A program made the translations under genes and the position numbers. Below the pieces are notes generated by a model. It was not told the DNA's origin and searched no databases. It saw only the letters and a list, made by a program, of their open reading frames with translations. From positions 1 to 47,839 of the forward strand of contig CANMOU010000007.1 of assembly GCA_947499555.1 (NCBI GenBank): 47,839 nt of DNA, written 5' to 3'. Shown in pieces: positions 21,461 through 31,711 of the stretch; the stretch's first letter is position 1; the number at the start of each line of letters is the position of its first letter. The DNA is from an uncultured Roseovarius sp. GTDB lineage: Bacteria; Pseudomonadota; Alphaproteobacteria; Rhodobacterales; Rhodobacteraceae.

Positions 21461-21648
21461 GGGTGCCTCATTTGGTTCTGATCTTGCTGCAGGCCCTATG
21501 TGCCACAAGCCGATAATCCCAGACAATACCGACATTTACCTGAACCGGTGCTTCGCATTGAAACTTCTCGCGGGCAAGTGTGGGCAAACTCCTTGCTCCG
21601 GTCTTAACGGTTAGATAGTAGAGTAGGGAAACAGTAACGGACGGCTCT

Positions 21649-22140
21649 ATGATCTCTGCCCGGAAGATGAGAAGCGCTGGTTTGCTCTTTGCAGCGTTGT
21701 GTGTGTTGGCGTCCTGTGGCGCGTTTCGGGGTGCAAAGCTTGATCCGAAAGCGTTCGAGGTCGAAGGCGGACGCGAGGCGACTGTTGGCACGCAGACGGG
21801 TGGCACAAGCATTCTGGATGCATTCCGAGGTGACGGTACGGCCGGGATCAAGGTAAACCGGTTTCTCTGGACAGCCTCTCTTGAAGTGCTCGATTTTCTG
21901 CCGGTTCAAAACGCGGATCCGTTTACAGGCGTGATTTCAACAGGGTTTGGTACGCCGCCAGGTGGTGGGCGTGCCTATCGGGCGACGGTTCTGATCAGCG
22001 ACCCCGCGCTTGATGCGCGGTCCCTTAACGTCGCTTTGCAAAGCCGCAGCGGGCCGGTTTCGCCGGAGACACAGCGCGCGGTTGAAGATGCCATTCTGTC
22101 CCGGGCGCGCCAGCTGCGTGGACAGGCCGGCCGTTTCTAG
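21649..22140 (+). CDS. DUF3576 lipoprotein
   Basis: 163 residues. Type II signal peptide with lipobox LASC (Cys24), so the mature protein is probably lipid-anchored. The core IKVNRFLWTASLEVLDFLPVQNADPFTGVISTGF, RAYRATVLI, RSLNVALQ matches DUF3576, a conserved alphaproteobacterial family typically found directly upstream of leuS-lptE. That context suggests an outer-membrane or envelope role. Here the partnership is interrupted by an oppositely oriented glycosyltransferase gene. The stop is 10 bp from that gene's stop. Confidence 0.85.
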   Translation: MISARKMRSAGLLFAALCVLASCGAFRGAKLDPKAFEVEGGREATVGTQTGGTSILDAFRGDGTAGIKVNRFLWTASLEVLDFLPVQNADPFTGVISTGFGTPPGGGRAYRATVLISDPALDARSLNVALQSRSGPVSPETQRAVEDAILSRARQLRGQAGRF

Positions 22141-22149
22141 ACGCTTTTC

Positions 22150-23397
22150 TCAGAGCACCGCACCGCCCATCACCTCGGACAGCCAGTTCGTATGCCGGGG
22201 CAGGCATAATTTCTGCAGATCGTAGTCTTGCTGGATTCTGGCGCGCGCATTTTGACCCAACCGGACGCGCGCCGACGGATCCTCAAGCAACATGCAGATC
22301 TCCGAAACAAGCGCATCACCGTCAAAGAAATCAACCAGCCGACCTTCATGATCGTGATCGATGACCTCTCGTACGGGTGCGGTGTCGCTTGCGACGATTG
22401 CGGTTTCGCAGGCCATGGCCTCGAGCAGGCTCCAACTGAGCACAAAGGGGTAGGTGAGATAGACATGAACGCGGCTCACCTGAAGCAACGTTTGGAATTG
22501 GTCGTAAGGAACACGGCCGGTGAAATGTACGCGCGCCCAGTCTGCATCGGAGATTAGACCGCGTATTTCGTCGACAAACACCTGTTTCCAGTTTTTTCCC
22601 TTGGGTGATGCGGGTCCATAGCTGATCTGCTCACCACCGACGATAATGATTTGCGCGCCGGGTCTTTGCGACAGTATCTCGGGCAGGGCCCGCATGAATC
22701 GGTGAAAGCCACGGATCGGTTCGAGATTGCGATTGACGAAGGTGATCACTTCATCGTCGCGGGTCAAAGTTTGCCCGGTCTGAAGCTTCAGCCGAGCGGC
22801 AGGGTTTGGGCCAATCGCGGTCGTGTCGATCCCGTCGTGGCAGACGGTGATCTTACTTCGGAACGGCGGGGGGAATGTGTTCGCCTGAAACTCTGTTGGG
22901 CTCAGCCCCGCGTCGGCCTGATCAAAATGCAGTTCGTTGTTGAGGTTCTTCAAGCGGATGCGAAGTTTCTGCAGCTCTGGGTCCGGGCCGGGGAACTCTG
23001 GATCAAAAGCAAGGTGGTCTGCGCCCGCCTGATAGTAGAGCTCGCAATAGATCGCCAGTTTCGCCTCAGGCCAGACATCGCGAAGGAACATGGCTTCGCC
23101 CCAGCCCGGATGCGCCAGGATCAGATCTGGCGTGAACCCCTGTTCCCGGAGAGAGCGGGCTGCATGAAAACAGGCTTCGGCACGGGTCACTTTCGTGTCG
23201 AGATCGATGAGCCAGGGATGGACATTCTGGCCGGATCGTTCCGGAAGGGCGTAAGGCACGATGCGGATGCCGCGCCAATGTGTTGCCTTTTCAACTTTCA
23301 AAGTAAGGGCGACGCATTGATGCCCGCGCGCTGCCAGAAGCGGCGCAAGATGCTTATACTGGCCGGGAAAGTTCTGATGGATGAAAAGGATTTTCAT
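22150..23397 (-). CDS. Glycosyltransferase family 4-like protein
   Basis: 415 residues, GT-B fold. The N-terminal Rossmann start is MKILFIHQNFPGQYKHLAPLL. The C-terminal donor domain contains FVNRNLEPIRGFHRFMRALP, IIIVGGEQ, VHFTGRVPYDQ, and ATG-like donor-binding VYLTYPFVLSWSLLEAMACE. The latter is the EX7E-type region of retaining GT4 enzymes, and is followed by GRLVDFFD and an N-A-R-x-R-I-Q C-terminus. Acceptor unknown; exopolysaccharide or glycolipid is plausible. ATG 23397 gives the canonical start, and a longer frame to 23487 lacks homology-like sequence. It is divergent from leuS. Confidence 0.87.
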   Translation of the reverse strand: MKILFIHQNFPGQYKHLAPLLAARGHQCVALTLKVEKATHWRGIRIVPYALPERSGQNVHPWLIDLDTKVTRAEACFHAARSLREQGFTPDLILAHPGWGEAMFLRDVWPEAKLAIYCELYYQAGADHLAFDPEFPGPDPELQKLRIRLKNLNNELHFDQADAGLSPTEFQANTFPPPFRSKITVCHDGIDTTAIGPNPAARLKLQTGQTLTRDDEVITFVNRNLEPIRGFHRFMRALPEILSQRPGAQIIIVGGEQISYGPASPKGKNWKQVFVDEIRGLISDADWARVHFTGRVPYDQFQTLLQVSRVHVYLTYPFVLSWSLLEAMACETAIVASDTAPVREVIDHDHEGRLVDFFDGDALVSEICMLLEDPSARVRLGQNARARIQQDYDLQKLCLPRHTNWLSEVMGGAVL

Positions 23398-23591
23398 ATG
23401 AGCAGTCAAAGCGTCTCTTTGGCGAGTACCATCTGAACACTGACGGATTTTATGGATGGTTAACAGCCGCGATTGAAAACTTCGCATCTTCTGCGTAGCG
23501 CTGCCCTATTTTTCACCCTCGGCACTGGACCATGCGTGCCCATGGGCCTATCACGTCTCGGAGTTTTGAATCTAAGAGGTTTGATCCGGTC

Positions 23592-26144
23592 ATGTCGCGT
23601 TACTCTGCTGCCGAGATCGAGAAGAAGTGGCAAGAGGCCTGGGATAAGGCCGGGATCTTTCGCGCCCAGCGGTCGAAGGACAAACCCAAGTATTACGTGT
23701 TAGAGATGTTCCCCTATCCCTCGGGGCGCATCCATATGGGACATGTGCGCAACTACACGATGGGCGATGTGATTGCGCGGTATAAGCTCTCCACAGGGCA
23801 TAACGTGCTGCACCCGATGGGGTGGGACGCGTTCGGGATGCCCGCGGAAAATGCCGCTATGGCGTCAGGGGGGCATCCCAAGGACTGGACCTATGGCAAC
23901 ATCGCTGACATGCGCGGCCAGATGAAGCCACTGGGGCTTTCCATCGACTGGAGTCGCGAATTTGCGACATGTGACGTCGAATATTATGGACAACAACAGG
24001 CGCTGTTCCTGGATTTCCTCGATAAAGGGCTGGTTTACCGCAAGAACGCGGTGGTGAACTGGGATCCGGTCGACATGACCGTGCTGGCCAATGAGCAGGT
24101 GATCGACGGCAAGGGTTGGCGTTCTGGGGCCGAGGTCGAGCGGCGCGAGCTGACGCAGTGGTTCTTCAAGATCAGCGATTTTTCAGAAGAGTTACTGGAA
24201 GCGCTTGAGACGCTGGACGATTGGCCCGCGAAGGTGCGGTTGATGCAGGAAAACTGGATCGGCAAGTCACGCGGTCTGCAGTTCTCATTCGAGCGCACAG
24301 ATGGTGGTGCGCCGATTGAGGTTTACACAACGCGGCCCGACACGCTTTTGGGGGCGTCTTTCGTGGGTATTTCCCCCGATCATCCGCTGGCCAAGGAATT
24401 GGCCGATGGCAACGCAGATGTGGCCGCGTTCCGTGCAGAATGCACCAAGGGTGGAACCACCGAAGAAGCGCTGGAAAAGGCCGAGAAGCTGGGTTTAGAC
24501 ACCGGTATCAAGGTGCGCCATCCGCTCAATCCGGAATGGGAACTGCCGGTCTGGATCGCGAATTTTATCCTCATGGACTATGGCACCGGGGCGATTTTCG
24601 CCTGTCCGGCGCATGATCAGCGCGACCTCGATTTCTGCCGGAAATACGATCTGCCGGTGAATGATACTTTCTTTGCCGAGAGTGATGACACGCCGGTGGC
24701 GAACGAGGCTTTCGTGCCGCCCAAGACAGAGAAGGTCCGGTGGGTGAACCATTTCACAGGGATCGATCTGGCAACGGGGCAAGAGGCGATTGATGCCACG
24801 ATTGAATTCGCCGAGAAGGCAGGTTGGGGGCAGGGCGTCACACAATTTCGCCTACGCGATTGGGGCCTTTCCCGTCAGCGGTATTGGGGCTGCCCAATTC
24901 CGGTTGTGCATTGTGATGCCTGCGGTGTGGTGCCCGAGAAGAAAGAGAACCTGCCGGTAGAGCTGCCCTATGACGAGGATGGCACACCGATTGATTTCTC
25001 GATCCCGGGCAACCCGCTTGATCGTCACCCAAGTTGGCGGAACTGCACATGCCCCAAATGCGGGGCGGACGCGCAGCGTGAGACGGACACGATGGACACA
25101 TTTGTGGACAGCTCATGGTATTTCGCGCGGTTCACCGCACCACGGGCCCAAACGCCCACGGTGGCGGAAGATGCCGAATACTGGATGAATGTCGATCAGT
25201 ATATCGGCGGGATTGAGCATGCGATTTTGCACCTGCTTTATTCACGCTTCTTTGCCCGCGCGATGCAGATTTGCGGGCATTTGCCCAAGAAGGCGATTGA
25301 GCCCTTCGATGCGCTTTTCACGCAAGGTATGGTGACGCATGAGATTTACCAGACGCGGGATGGCAAGGGGCGCCCGGTCTACCACCTGCCCGAAGAGGTA
25401 ACGGACGGAAAACTGGCAGATGGCACTGAGGTTGAAATCATCCCCTCCGCCAAAATGTCCAAATCGAAGAAGAACGTTGTGGACCCTGTGAACATCATCG
25501 ACGCATTCGGCGCCGATACTGCACGCTGGTTTGTCCTCTCCGACAGCCCGCCGGAGCGGGACGTGGAATGGACCGCCGCCGGGGCCGAGGCCACGTTCAA
25601 GCATTTGTCGCGTGTGCATCGACTGGTGTCCGAGATTGCATCGGATGGCACGCCCGCCAATGAGGCGGAAGATCAGGCGCTTTTGCGCGAGATGCACAAG
25701 GCCATTCATGACGTGACCGGTGGTGTGGAAAGCTTTGGCTTCAACGCGGCGATTGCCAAGCTGTACGCTTTTACCAACACGCTGGCCAAATCCAAGGCCG
25801 GGGCCGAAGCGAAGCGCGAGGCCGCAACGGTGTTGGCGCAGCTTATGTCCCCCATGACGCCGCATCTCTCGGAAGAGCTGTGGGCGACATTGGGCGGCGA
25901 GGGGCTTGTGGCACAGTCCGCCTGGCCCAAGGCGGATGAGGCGATGCTGGTGGAAGACACCGTGACCCTGCCCATTCAGGTCAATGGCAAACGTCGCGCT
26001 GAAATCAGCGTGCCCAAGGATATGGACAAGGCGGAGGTTGAAAAAATCGCGCTGACGCAGGATGCTGTTCAGCGGGCTATGGAAGGGGCCACGCCCAAAA
26101 AAGTCATCGTTGTTCCGGGGCGGATCGTGAATGTCGTCATTTAG
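23592..26144 (+). CDS. leuS: Leucyl-tRNA synthetase
   Basis: 850 residues, class I synthetase. HIGH-type motif HMGH at residues 48-51, KMSKS near 621-625, and a CP1 editing domain with [20 protein letters not shown] zinc-type CTCPKCG lies near residue 485. It charges leucine tRNAs without reading their anticodon, which matters for the UUA-anticodon leucine-type tRNA at 32344. ATG 23592 gives the usual [14 protein letters not shown] start with AGAGG 12 bases upstream; an upstream ATG at 23532 is less likely. Its end overlaps lptE by 14 bp. Confidence 0.98.
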   Translation: MSRYSAAEIEKKWQEAWDKAGIFRAQRSKDKPKYYVLEMFPYPSGRIHMGHVRNYTMGDVIARYKLSTGHNVLHPMGWDAFGMPAENAAMASGGHPKDWTYGNIADMRGQMKPLGLSIDWSREFATCDVEYYGQQQALFLDFLDKGLVYRKNAVVNWDPVDMTVLANEQVIDGKGWRSGAEVERRELTQWFFKISDFSEELLEALETLDDWPAKVRLMQENWIGKSRGLQFSFERTDGGAPIEVYTTRPDTLLGASFVGISPDHPLAKELADGNADVAAFRAECTKGGTTEEALEKAEKLGLDTGIKVRHPLNPEWELPVWIANFILMDYGTGAIFACPAHDQRDLDFCRKYDLPVNDTFFAESDDTPVANEAFVPPKTEKVRWVNHFTGIDLATGQEAIDATIEFAEKAGWGQGVTQFRLRDWGLSRQRYWGCPIPVVHCDACGVVPEKKENLPVELPYDEDGTPIDFSIPGNPLDRHPSWRNCTCPKCGADAQRETDTMDTFVDSSWYFARFTAPRAQTPTVAEDAEYWMNVDQYIGGIEHAILHLLYSRFFARAMQICGHLPKKAIEPFDALFTQGMVTHEIYQTRDGKGRPVYHLPEEVTDGKLADGTEVEIIPSAKMSKSKKNVVDPVNIIDAFGADTARWFVLSDSPPERDVEWTAAGAEATFKHLSRVHRLVSEIASDGTPANEAEDQALLREMHKAIHDVTGGVESFGFNAAIAKLYAFTNTLAKSKAGAEAKREAATVLAQLMSPMTPHLSEELWATLGGEGLVAQSAWPKADEAMLVEDTVTLPIQVNGKRRAEISVPKDMDKAEVEKIALTQDAVQRAMEGATPKKVIVVPGRIVNVVI

Positions 26145-26622
26145 CCGTCGCAGTGTCATTCTGGGGTTGCCCGCCGCCTTAGCGGCCTGCGGGTTTTCGC
26201 CCGCTTTTGCGCCGGGTGGTGCCGCGACACGACTTCAAAACAGCATTCTTTTGGATGAGCCCGTGGGGCGTGAAGGCTTCCTTTTCAATCGCCATTTCGA
26301 GGGCCGGCTGGGGCGCGGAAGTCCCGCGCGTTACGGCCTGAGCTATTCAATCTCCGTTGACGAAGATGCAATCGCCATCACCGAAGACAACGTGATCACG
26401 CGTTTCAATCTGCTTGGTAGCGTCAAATATGCCTTGCGCGATATGCAAAGCAAGGCGGTGCTTGTATCGGGTAAGGTGGACAATTTTACCTCTTACTCAG
26501 CCTCTGGAACAACCGTGGCCACACAGGCGGCGCAGCGTGACGCTGAGGCCCGTTTGATGATCATTCTGGCCGATCAGGTCATCAACAAGCTGACCGCCGA
26601 GGCCGGTGCGCTTCCGGCATGA
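26131..26622 (+). CDS. lptE: LPS-assembly lipoprotein LptE
   Basis: 163 residues. Signal peptide with lipobox LAAC (Cys20) followed by GFSPAF. The conserved mid-part includes [35 protein letters not shown], and [22 protein letters not shown]. LptE plugs the LptD barrel and delivers lipopolysaccharide to the outer leaflet. It overlaps leuS by 14 bp and holA by 4 bp (ATGA), so the three form a translationally coupled operon. This leuS-lptE-holA order is standard in alphaproteobacteria. Confidence 0.93.
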   Translation: MSSFSRRSVILGLPAALAACGFSPAFAPGGAATRLQNSILLDEPVGREGFLFNRHFEGRLGRGSPARYGLSYSISVDEDAIAITEDNVITRFNLLGSVKYALRDMQSKAVLVSGKVDNFTSYSASGTTVATQAAQRDAEARLMIILADQVINKLTAEAGALPA

Positions 26623-27644
26623 AGCTTTCGCCGCGGGATGCGCCAGCCTATTTTGCGCGACCTGACCCGGAAAAGACCGGGCTTCTGATCTACGGCAATG
26701 ACAGCATGCGCGTGGCACTTAGACGGCAAGAGGTTATCGCCGCGCTGATTGGCCCTGACGGTGAAGAAGAAATGCGGCTGACGCGCATTTCGGCGTCGGA
26801 TCTGCGGAAGGATCCGGCGCTTCTGAATGACGCGATCAAAGCGCAGGGCTTCTTTCCCGGACCGCGCGTTGCGTTCGTGGAAGAGGCCAATGACACGGTG
26901 GCACAGATCGTCGTCGACGTGCTTGACGACTGGCAGGCGGGCGACGCGCAGGTGGTGGTGACTGCCGGGAGCCTCAAGGCAACATCAAAACTGCGCAAGC
27001 TTTTCGAAGGCCATAAGTCAGCTTATGCGGCGGCAATCTATGACGATCCGCCAAGCCGCGCGGAGATCGAGGCAACACTTTCAAATGCCGGGTTGCGTGA
27101 TGTCATGCCCGAAGCCATGCGCGATTTGACCACGCTCGCGAATGAGCTTGATCCTGGCGATTTCCGGCAGACGGTTGAGAAGCTGGCGCTTTACAAGCTT
27201 TCGGATGAAACCCCGGTTTCGCCTGAAGATATTGTGGCCTGTGCCCCGGCGTCGACGGAAGCCGATCTTGATGATGTTCTGCATATCGTGGCCGAAGCAA
27301 GATTGGGAGAAATTGCTCCGATTATGAAACGCCTGAGGGCTCAAGGTGTGCAGCCGGTTGGGCTTTGCATGGCGGCCATGCGTCATTTTCGAACCCTCTA
27401 TTCCGCTGCTTCTGACCCCGGAGGTCCGTCGCAGGGGATTGCCAAAGTTCGCCCGCCGGTTTTCGGACCGAGACGCGACCGGATGCAGCGGCAAGCCGCA
27501 AGCTGGGGAGCGGCAAAACTGGAAGAGGCGCTGGGTCTTCTGACCGACACCGACCTTCGCCTGCGGTCCGCTGGTCAAACGGCGCCGGACATGGCGCTGG
27601 TGGAGCGCGCGTTGATCCGGCTGGCCACGCTGGGGCGACGCTAA
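26619..27644 (+). CDS. holA: DNA polymerase III subunit delta
   Basis: 341 residues. Delta opens the sliding clamp in the clamp-loader complex. The start [27 protein letters not shown] is the family N-terminus. AAA-like segments (FVEEAND, VVVTAGSLKATSKLRKLFEG) lack a functional P-loop, as expected. The C-terminal collar domain has MRRLRAQG-type sequence around residue 230 and ends MALVERALIRLATLGRR. Its stop is only 3 bp from that of the convergent GFA gene. Confidence 0.95.
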   Translation: MKLSPRDAPAYFARPDPEKTGLLIYGNDSMRVALRRQEVIAALIGPDGEEEMRLTRISASDLRKDPALLNDAIKAQGFFPGPRVAFVEEANDTVAQIVVDVLDDWQAGDAQVVVTAGSLKATSKLRKLFEGHKSAYAAAIYDDPPSRAEIEATLSNAGLRDVMPEAMRDLTTLANELDPGDFRQTVEKLALYKLSDETPVSPEDIVACAPASTEADLDDVLHIVAEARLGEIAPIMKRLRAQGVQPVGLCMAAMRHFRTLYSAASDPGGPSQGIAKVRPPVFGPRRDRMQRQAASWGAAKLEEALGLLTDTDLRLRSAGQTAPDMALVERALIRLATLGRR

Positions 27645-27647
27645 GGC

Positions 27648-28076
27648 TTACTCCGGCGGCGCGAACATCGCAAAGACTTCGGCACCGGTCATTGTCTTGC
27701 GCTCACCTGCGAAGGCATAGCTGTCAGGTTTTTCGTCGATGAAAATCTCTTCGGTCATTTCAATGCCGTTTGCATCATCGAGGAGGCCCAGACCGATATG
27801 CATATCGCCCTTCATCGGCCCGTCTGCAGTCACACGGTAAAACAGGTTGGTGCCGCATGTCTTGCAAAAGCACCGCTCCGCCCAGTCTGATGACTTGAAA
27901 GCGGATATGCTAGTTGCGCCTTTGACACTGGCCGCACCGGCCTTGACGTGCACGCCCATGAAAACCCCGCCTGACCATCGGCGACACATAGTGCAATGGC
28001 ATGCTCCGGTGGTTGACGGAGCTTCGTGCAGGGTCATTTCTACGGCTCCACAAAGGCAGTGTCCTTTGGCAGTCAT
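27648..28076 (-). CDS. GFA family zinc protein
   Basis: 142 residues. Cysteine set of the GFA (glutathione-dependent formaldehyde-activating enzyme-like) fold: Cys7 and Cys9 (GHCLCGAVE), Cys26, Cys28 and Cys31 (ACHCTMCRRWSG), Cys69, Cys71 and Cys74 (RCFCKTCGTNLFY). The family binds structural and catalytic zinc; most members have no proven activity. AAAGGA precedes the ATG. It is divergent from a glutathione S-transferase gene with 138 bp between, so a thiol-related role is possible but unproven. Confidence 0.9.
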   Translation of the reverse strand: MTAKGHCLCGAVEMTLHEAPSTTGACHCTMCRRWSGGVFMGVHVKAGAASVKGATSISAFKSSDWAERCFCKTCGTNLFYRVTADGPMKGDMHIGLGLLDDANGIEMTEEIFIDEKPDSYAFAGERKTMTGAEVFAMFAPPE

Positions 28077-28214
28077 GTCAGGGTCCTTTCATATGCGGGT
28101 TTCAGCGATCATACCGGAAGATTGTGACAGATTTTGTCAGTAACCCCGCTTTACGCTTGTCATTTCCGAGTTGGCAGCGGAGTTTCGAAAAAGCATCACC
28201 GCAAGGAGCACGGA

Positions 28215-28802
28215 ATGTACGATGTCATCGGCAGCCGAGCGACCAGGGCCATCCGCGTTTTGTGGATGCTGGAGGAAATCGGAGCGCCCTATAACCATGT
28301 GGCCGCATTACCCAGAAGCGCAGAAGCGCGAGAGGTTAACCCGTCTGGCAAGGTCCCAAGCCTGCGTGACGGCGATACGGTCCTGACGGATTCGTCCGCA
28401 ATCCTGACCTATCTTGCCGACAAGCATGGCGCTCTGACTTTTGCGCCCGGCACGCCCGAACGTGGGCGCCAGGACGTGTTCTTGCATAACGTACTTGATG
28501 AGATTGACGGCGCGCTTTGGATGGCCGCGCGGCATAGTTTCGTTCTTCCTGAAGAGCGGCGCGTGCCGGATGTCAAAGAGACGCTTAAATGGGAATATAC
28601 CCAAAATCTCTCGCGTCTCGCAGATCGTCTTGAAGGCCCATTTCTTATGGGCGACACTATGACAGTGCCTGATATTGTCCTCACCCACTGTCTTGGCTGG
28701 GCGGAACGCGCAGGATTTGATGACGCGGGCGAGACGCTTAATGCCTACCGGGTTCGCATGGAAGCGCGGGAGGCATTTCAAAAGGTGCTCAAATTTCCTT
28801 GA
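28215..28802 (+). CDS. Glutathione S-transferase family protein
   Basis: 195 residues. Thioredoxin-fold N-terminal domain (VIGSRATRAIRVLWMLEEIGAPY) with the glutathione-binding VNPSGKVPSLRDGDTVLTDSSAIL (cis-Pro and Asp-Ser pair). The C-terminal helical domain includes FLMGDTMTVPDIVLTHCLGWA with the N-cap Asp. CAAGGAG lies upstream of ATG 28215. Substrate unknown. Confidence 0.93.
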   Translation: MYDVIGSRATRAIRVLWMLEEIGAPYNHVAALPRSAEAREVNPSGKVPSLRDGDTVLTDSSAILTYLADKHGALTFAPGTPERGRQDVFLHNVLDEIDGALWMAARHSFVLPEERRVPDVKETLKWEYTQNLSRLADRLEGPFLMGDTMTVPDIVLTHCLGWAERAGFDDAGETLNAYRVRMEAREAFQKVLKFP

Positions 28803-28891
28803 ACAAGGCGCTGTCGACGCGAATGTGATGCCTTCGTGTGCGCAGACTGGTCTAGATGCTCTGTCAGCCACTTATTTTGGAGGACAACATC

Positions 28892-29137
28892 ATGTCATTG
28901 CTCAAGATCGTCCCGGGCATTGCAGTTGCAGTTGCGCTGGCGGTACCCGTCCTGGCCGCGGACCTTAAAATGACAGGGCCAGATAACACGCAGGTCCATA
29001 TCAAATGTGACAGCACCAATTGCCGCGTGAAGCAGAAGACGGCTGATACCAAGTGGCGCACCGTTGAGAACACCAAAGGCGGCAGCCGGAACTTTGACAA
29101 GCTGAAGACCAAGTATCAGGAAGCCGGTTACAAGTAA
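28892..29137 (+). CDS. Small exported hypothetical protein
   Basis: 81 residues with a clear Sec signal peptide (residues 1-22, MSLLKIVPGIAVAVALAVPVLA). The mature part of about 59 residues is basic and has two cysteines (CDSTNC), which could form a disulfide. TTGGAGG lies 8 bases before ATG 28892, supporting this start over the longer frame at 28856. Its end overlaps the convergent flavoprotein gene by 10 bp. I do not recognise a family. Confidence 0.75.
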   Translation: MSLLKIVPGIAVAVALAVPVLAADLKMTGPDNTQVHIKCDSTNCRVKQKTADTKWRTVENTKGGSRNFDKLKTKYQEAGYK

Positions 29138-30306
29138 CTCTTGCCTTGCATGGCCCATTTGGCCGCCGCCAAGCCAGCCCAGCGGCCAGTGGCAAGGCAT
29201 GCTGTGATCAGGTAGCCCCCGGTGGGGGCTTCCCAGTCGAGCATTTCACCAGCGGCGAATGTATCCGGTCTTGTGGTGAGCATCAGGTTTTCGTCGAGCG
29301 CTTCGAGACGCAGGCCGCCTGCCGTCGAAATCGCCTCATCCATCGGGCGGGGCGCATCGAGCGGGACAGGCAGCGCCTTGATGACAGGCGCAAGATCATC
29401 GGGCAGGGGCCGGGCGAATTCCATAAGTAGAGCCTGTCTGACAGGATCAAGGCGCAGCGTTTTTCGCAGGTGATTTGAAAGGCTCGTCTTGCCACGTGGC
29501 TTGGCAAGACGTGTCTTCAGCGCCAGAAGAGACAGGTCAGGTGCAAGATCCAACGTAAGTGGGGTGCCGCGTCGCAGAAGCCGTGAAAGAGCATAAATGC
29601 CGCCGCCTTCAATTCCGCGTTCCGACAGGATGATCTCGCCGCGCGATACCTGGCTGCCCGCCCGAAGTGAAATGCCCTTCACTGGTTTGCCAAAATGCCG
29701 GGCCATATGATCCGACCAACGGATTTGGAATCCTACATTAGCGGGTTCGAAGGCGGCGATCTGTTCGTCCGGAAACTGAGCCACCCATGCGCCGTCTGAT
29801 CCAAGTCGCGCCCAGCTTGCTCCACCACAGGCAAGGATAGTGACATCGGGGGTCAGATGTTCCTCTCCTTCCGGGGTGTCGAATTGCAGCCTATCGTCGG
29901 CCCAGCCGGTCCAGCGCCAGTTGCGGTGAAGCGTGACGCCAAGTCCGTCAAGTCGCGCAAGCCAGGCGCGCAGGATCGGAGAGGCTTTCATAACCTTCGG
30001 GAAAACCCGCTTGGTGGATCCGGTGAATATCTCTTGCTCCAGGCTCTCCGCCCATTCCACGACGGCGTCGGGGCCGAACGCCAGGATTGCGGCCTGCAGC
30101 TGAGGAGCGGCGTCCGGGTAGTGAGACATGAACTGGTCCAGCGGTTCGAATTTTGTCAGGTTCAGCCCGGATTTGCCTGCCATCAGAAACTTGCGCGCGG
30201 GCGATGGTTTGGCTTCGGCGATTGTCACACGCAGCCCGGCCATGGCAAGCGTATCGGCTGCCATAAGCCCGGCGGGGCCTGCTCCGATGACGATGGCGGA
30301 TTTCAT
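29128..30306 (-). CDS. BaiN/HI0933-type flavoprotein (TIGR03862-like)
   Basis: 392 residues. N-terminal FAD-binding Rossmann motif AIVIGAGPAGLMAADTLA, then AEAKPSPARKFLMAGKSGLNLTKFE, the signature of the HI0933/BaiN family. C-terminal FAD contact TTRPDTFAAGEMLDWEAPTGGYLITACLATGRWAG. The reaction is unknown for this branch; some relatives act on flavins or steroids. It overlaps the upstream mscS-type gene by 4 bp (ATGA), implying coupled translation. Confidence 0.9.
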   Translation of the reverse strand: MKSAIVIGAGPAGLMAADTLAMAGLRVTIAEAKPSPARKFLMAGKSGLNLTKFEPLDQFMSHYPDAAPQLQAAILAFGPDAVVEWAESLEQEIFTGSTKRVFPKVMKASPILRAWLARLDGLGVTLHRNWRWTGWADDRLQFDTPEGEEHLTPDVTILACGGASWARLGSDGAWVAQFPDEQIAAFEPANVGFQIRWSDHMARHFGKPVKGISLRAGSQVSRGEIILSERGIEGGGIYALSRLLRRGTPLTLDLAPDLSLLALKTRLAKPRGKTSLSNHLRKTLRLDPVRQALLMEFARPLPDDLAPVIKALPVPLDAPRPMDEAISTAGGLRLEALDENLMLTTRPDTFAAGEMLDWEAPTGGYLITACLATGRWAGLAAAKWAMQGKSYL

Positions 30307-31637
30307 GTGCCGGGAGGAGCCACCTCACCCAGTCCCTTGTGATGAACAACCTGCTGCGGGAAGGGGATCTCGATATCGTGTTCCTTCAAGGCATTCCAGA
30401 TTGCGAAAAGCACCTGAGGCGTGAACCGGTTCTTGCCATCGTCAATGCCATTGACCCAGAATTCCACCGCGAATTCGACGCCGCTGTCACCAAAAGCGCG
30501 CAATTCACAATCGGGCCTGTCAGGTTCCTGCAGAATGAAATCGAGCTTGGATACAGCCTTTTCTATGATGTCTGGTACGATGTTGATGTCAGTGTCGTAG
30601 CTCACTGAAAAAGGGGCCTCATAGCGGTTGGCGCTGCCCTGATCGGAGTAGTTGACAACGCGAGTGGTGATGAAATCCTCGTTTGGGACAACAATCCAGC
30701 GGCCATCGAAGGTCTCCAGGATCATGGCGCGCGCGGTTGTTTTCACGATCGTGCCTGCCTCGCCATTATCGAGCTCCACATAGTCACCTACGGTGGCCTG
30801 CCCTTCAAGCAGCAGGATCACACCAGATATGAAGTTTGACGCGATCTTTTGCAGCCCGAAACCAAGCCCGACACCAATCGCGCCGCCCAGCACCGCCAGT
30901 GAGGTCAGCGAGATACCGAGAAAGTTCATGAGGATCAGGAAGGCGGCACCGAAAATCGCTATCTCTGCGGCCTTGGCTGCCAGATGTCGTGTCGCCGGTC
31001 GAATTTCTTCCTGGGCGTGGATGTAGCTGTGAGATTGCTCGTTGGACCATCGTCCAAGCCAGAACATGACTGCAGCGGCCACGACGGCCTTGAGCAGCCA
31101 CAGAAGGTCAAAAGACATGTTCCCGAGGGGGACAATGGTTTCCTCAAGCCGAGTCGTTACCAGATCCAGCAGGCCCAGAGCGTAAAGCGCGGCCACGGGG
31201 ATCAGGACGTACCGGCCTATGACCTTCAGGAAAAGATCGGAAATGATGTCGCGAACAAGGGCACGGACGGCGAGGAAAAGGAACACGCGCTTGCCAAAAG
31301 CAATGACTTCGCCAGACCCAAAGACCGAGCGGGTCACGGTTTCACCGATGCCGGTAAATGCATAAGCCATAAGCAGCAAGATCAGCGGCAGGAAGATCAG
31401 TACAAAGCGCCGCGTGTTCGCGATGACATGGATCTGCTCTTCGGGCGGCGTTAGAATGCCGGTGAGTGCAGGTCGCAGTTTGCGGCTGACCAGCCAGGCC
31501 AATATGTAGGCCGCGATCAAAAGCGCGAATTGTGACCAGGCAGCGGGGCTTAGAAGCCAGGATTTGGCAATCTCCAAGCCCTGTTCTGCGTAGGACATGA
31601 CCTGCCCCAAGAGTTCCGGCGCATTCTCGAAATCCAT
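30303..31637 (-). CDS. MscS-family mechanosensitive channel
   Basis: 444 residues. Five predicted membrane helices (about residues 28-46, 71-92, 105-125, 145-165 and 178-195) precede the MscS pore helix. The pore region is SLTSLAVLGGAIGVGLGFGLQKIASNFISGVILLLEGQATVGDYVELD. A cytoplasmic beta and alpha/beta domain ends near VNGIDDGKNRF. The family opens on membrane tension to relieve hypo-osmotic shock. ATG 31637 has AAGGGG upstream; a longer frame to 31817 overlaps the HNH gene remnant and is rejected. It is transcribed with the downstream flavoprotein. Confidence 0.92.
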   Translation of the reverse strand: MDFENAPELLGQVMSYAEQGLEIAKSWLLSPAAWSQFALLIAAYILAWLVSRKLRPALTGILTPPEEQIHVIANTRRFVLIFLPLILLLMAYAFTGIGETVTRSVFGSGEVIAFGKRVFLFLAVRALVRDIISDLFLKVIGRYVLIPVAALYALGLLDLVTTRLEETIVPLGNMSFDLLWLLKAVVAAAVMFWLGRWSNEQSHSYIHAQEEIRPATRHLAAKAAEIAIFGAAFLILMNFLGISLTSLAVLGGAIGVGLGFGLQKIASNFISGVILLLEGQATVGDYVELDNGEAGTIVKTTARAMILETFDGRWIVVPNEDFITTRVVNYSDQGSANRYEAPFSVSYDTDINIVPDIIEKAVSKLDFILQEPDRPDCELRAFGDSGVEFAVEFWVNGIDDGKNRFTPQVLFAIWNALKEHDIEIPFPQQVVHHKGLGEVAPPGT

Positions 31638-31711
31638 GACGCACCCCTTGTCAAATTGCTCATGCCCGCCACCCTCTTGCCTGACACAGAAAGGCGGATC
31701 AAGAAAAAGAC

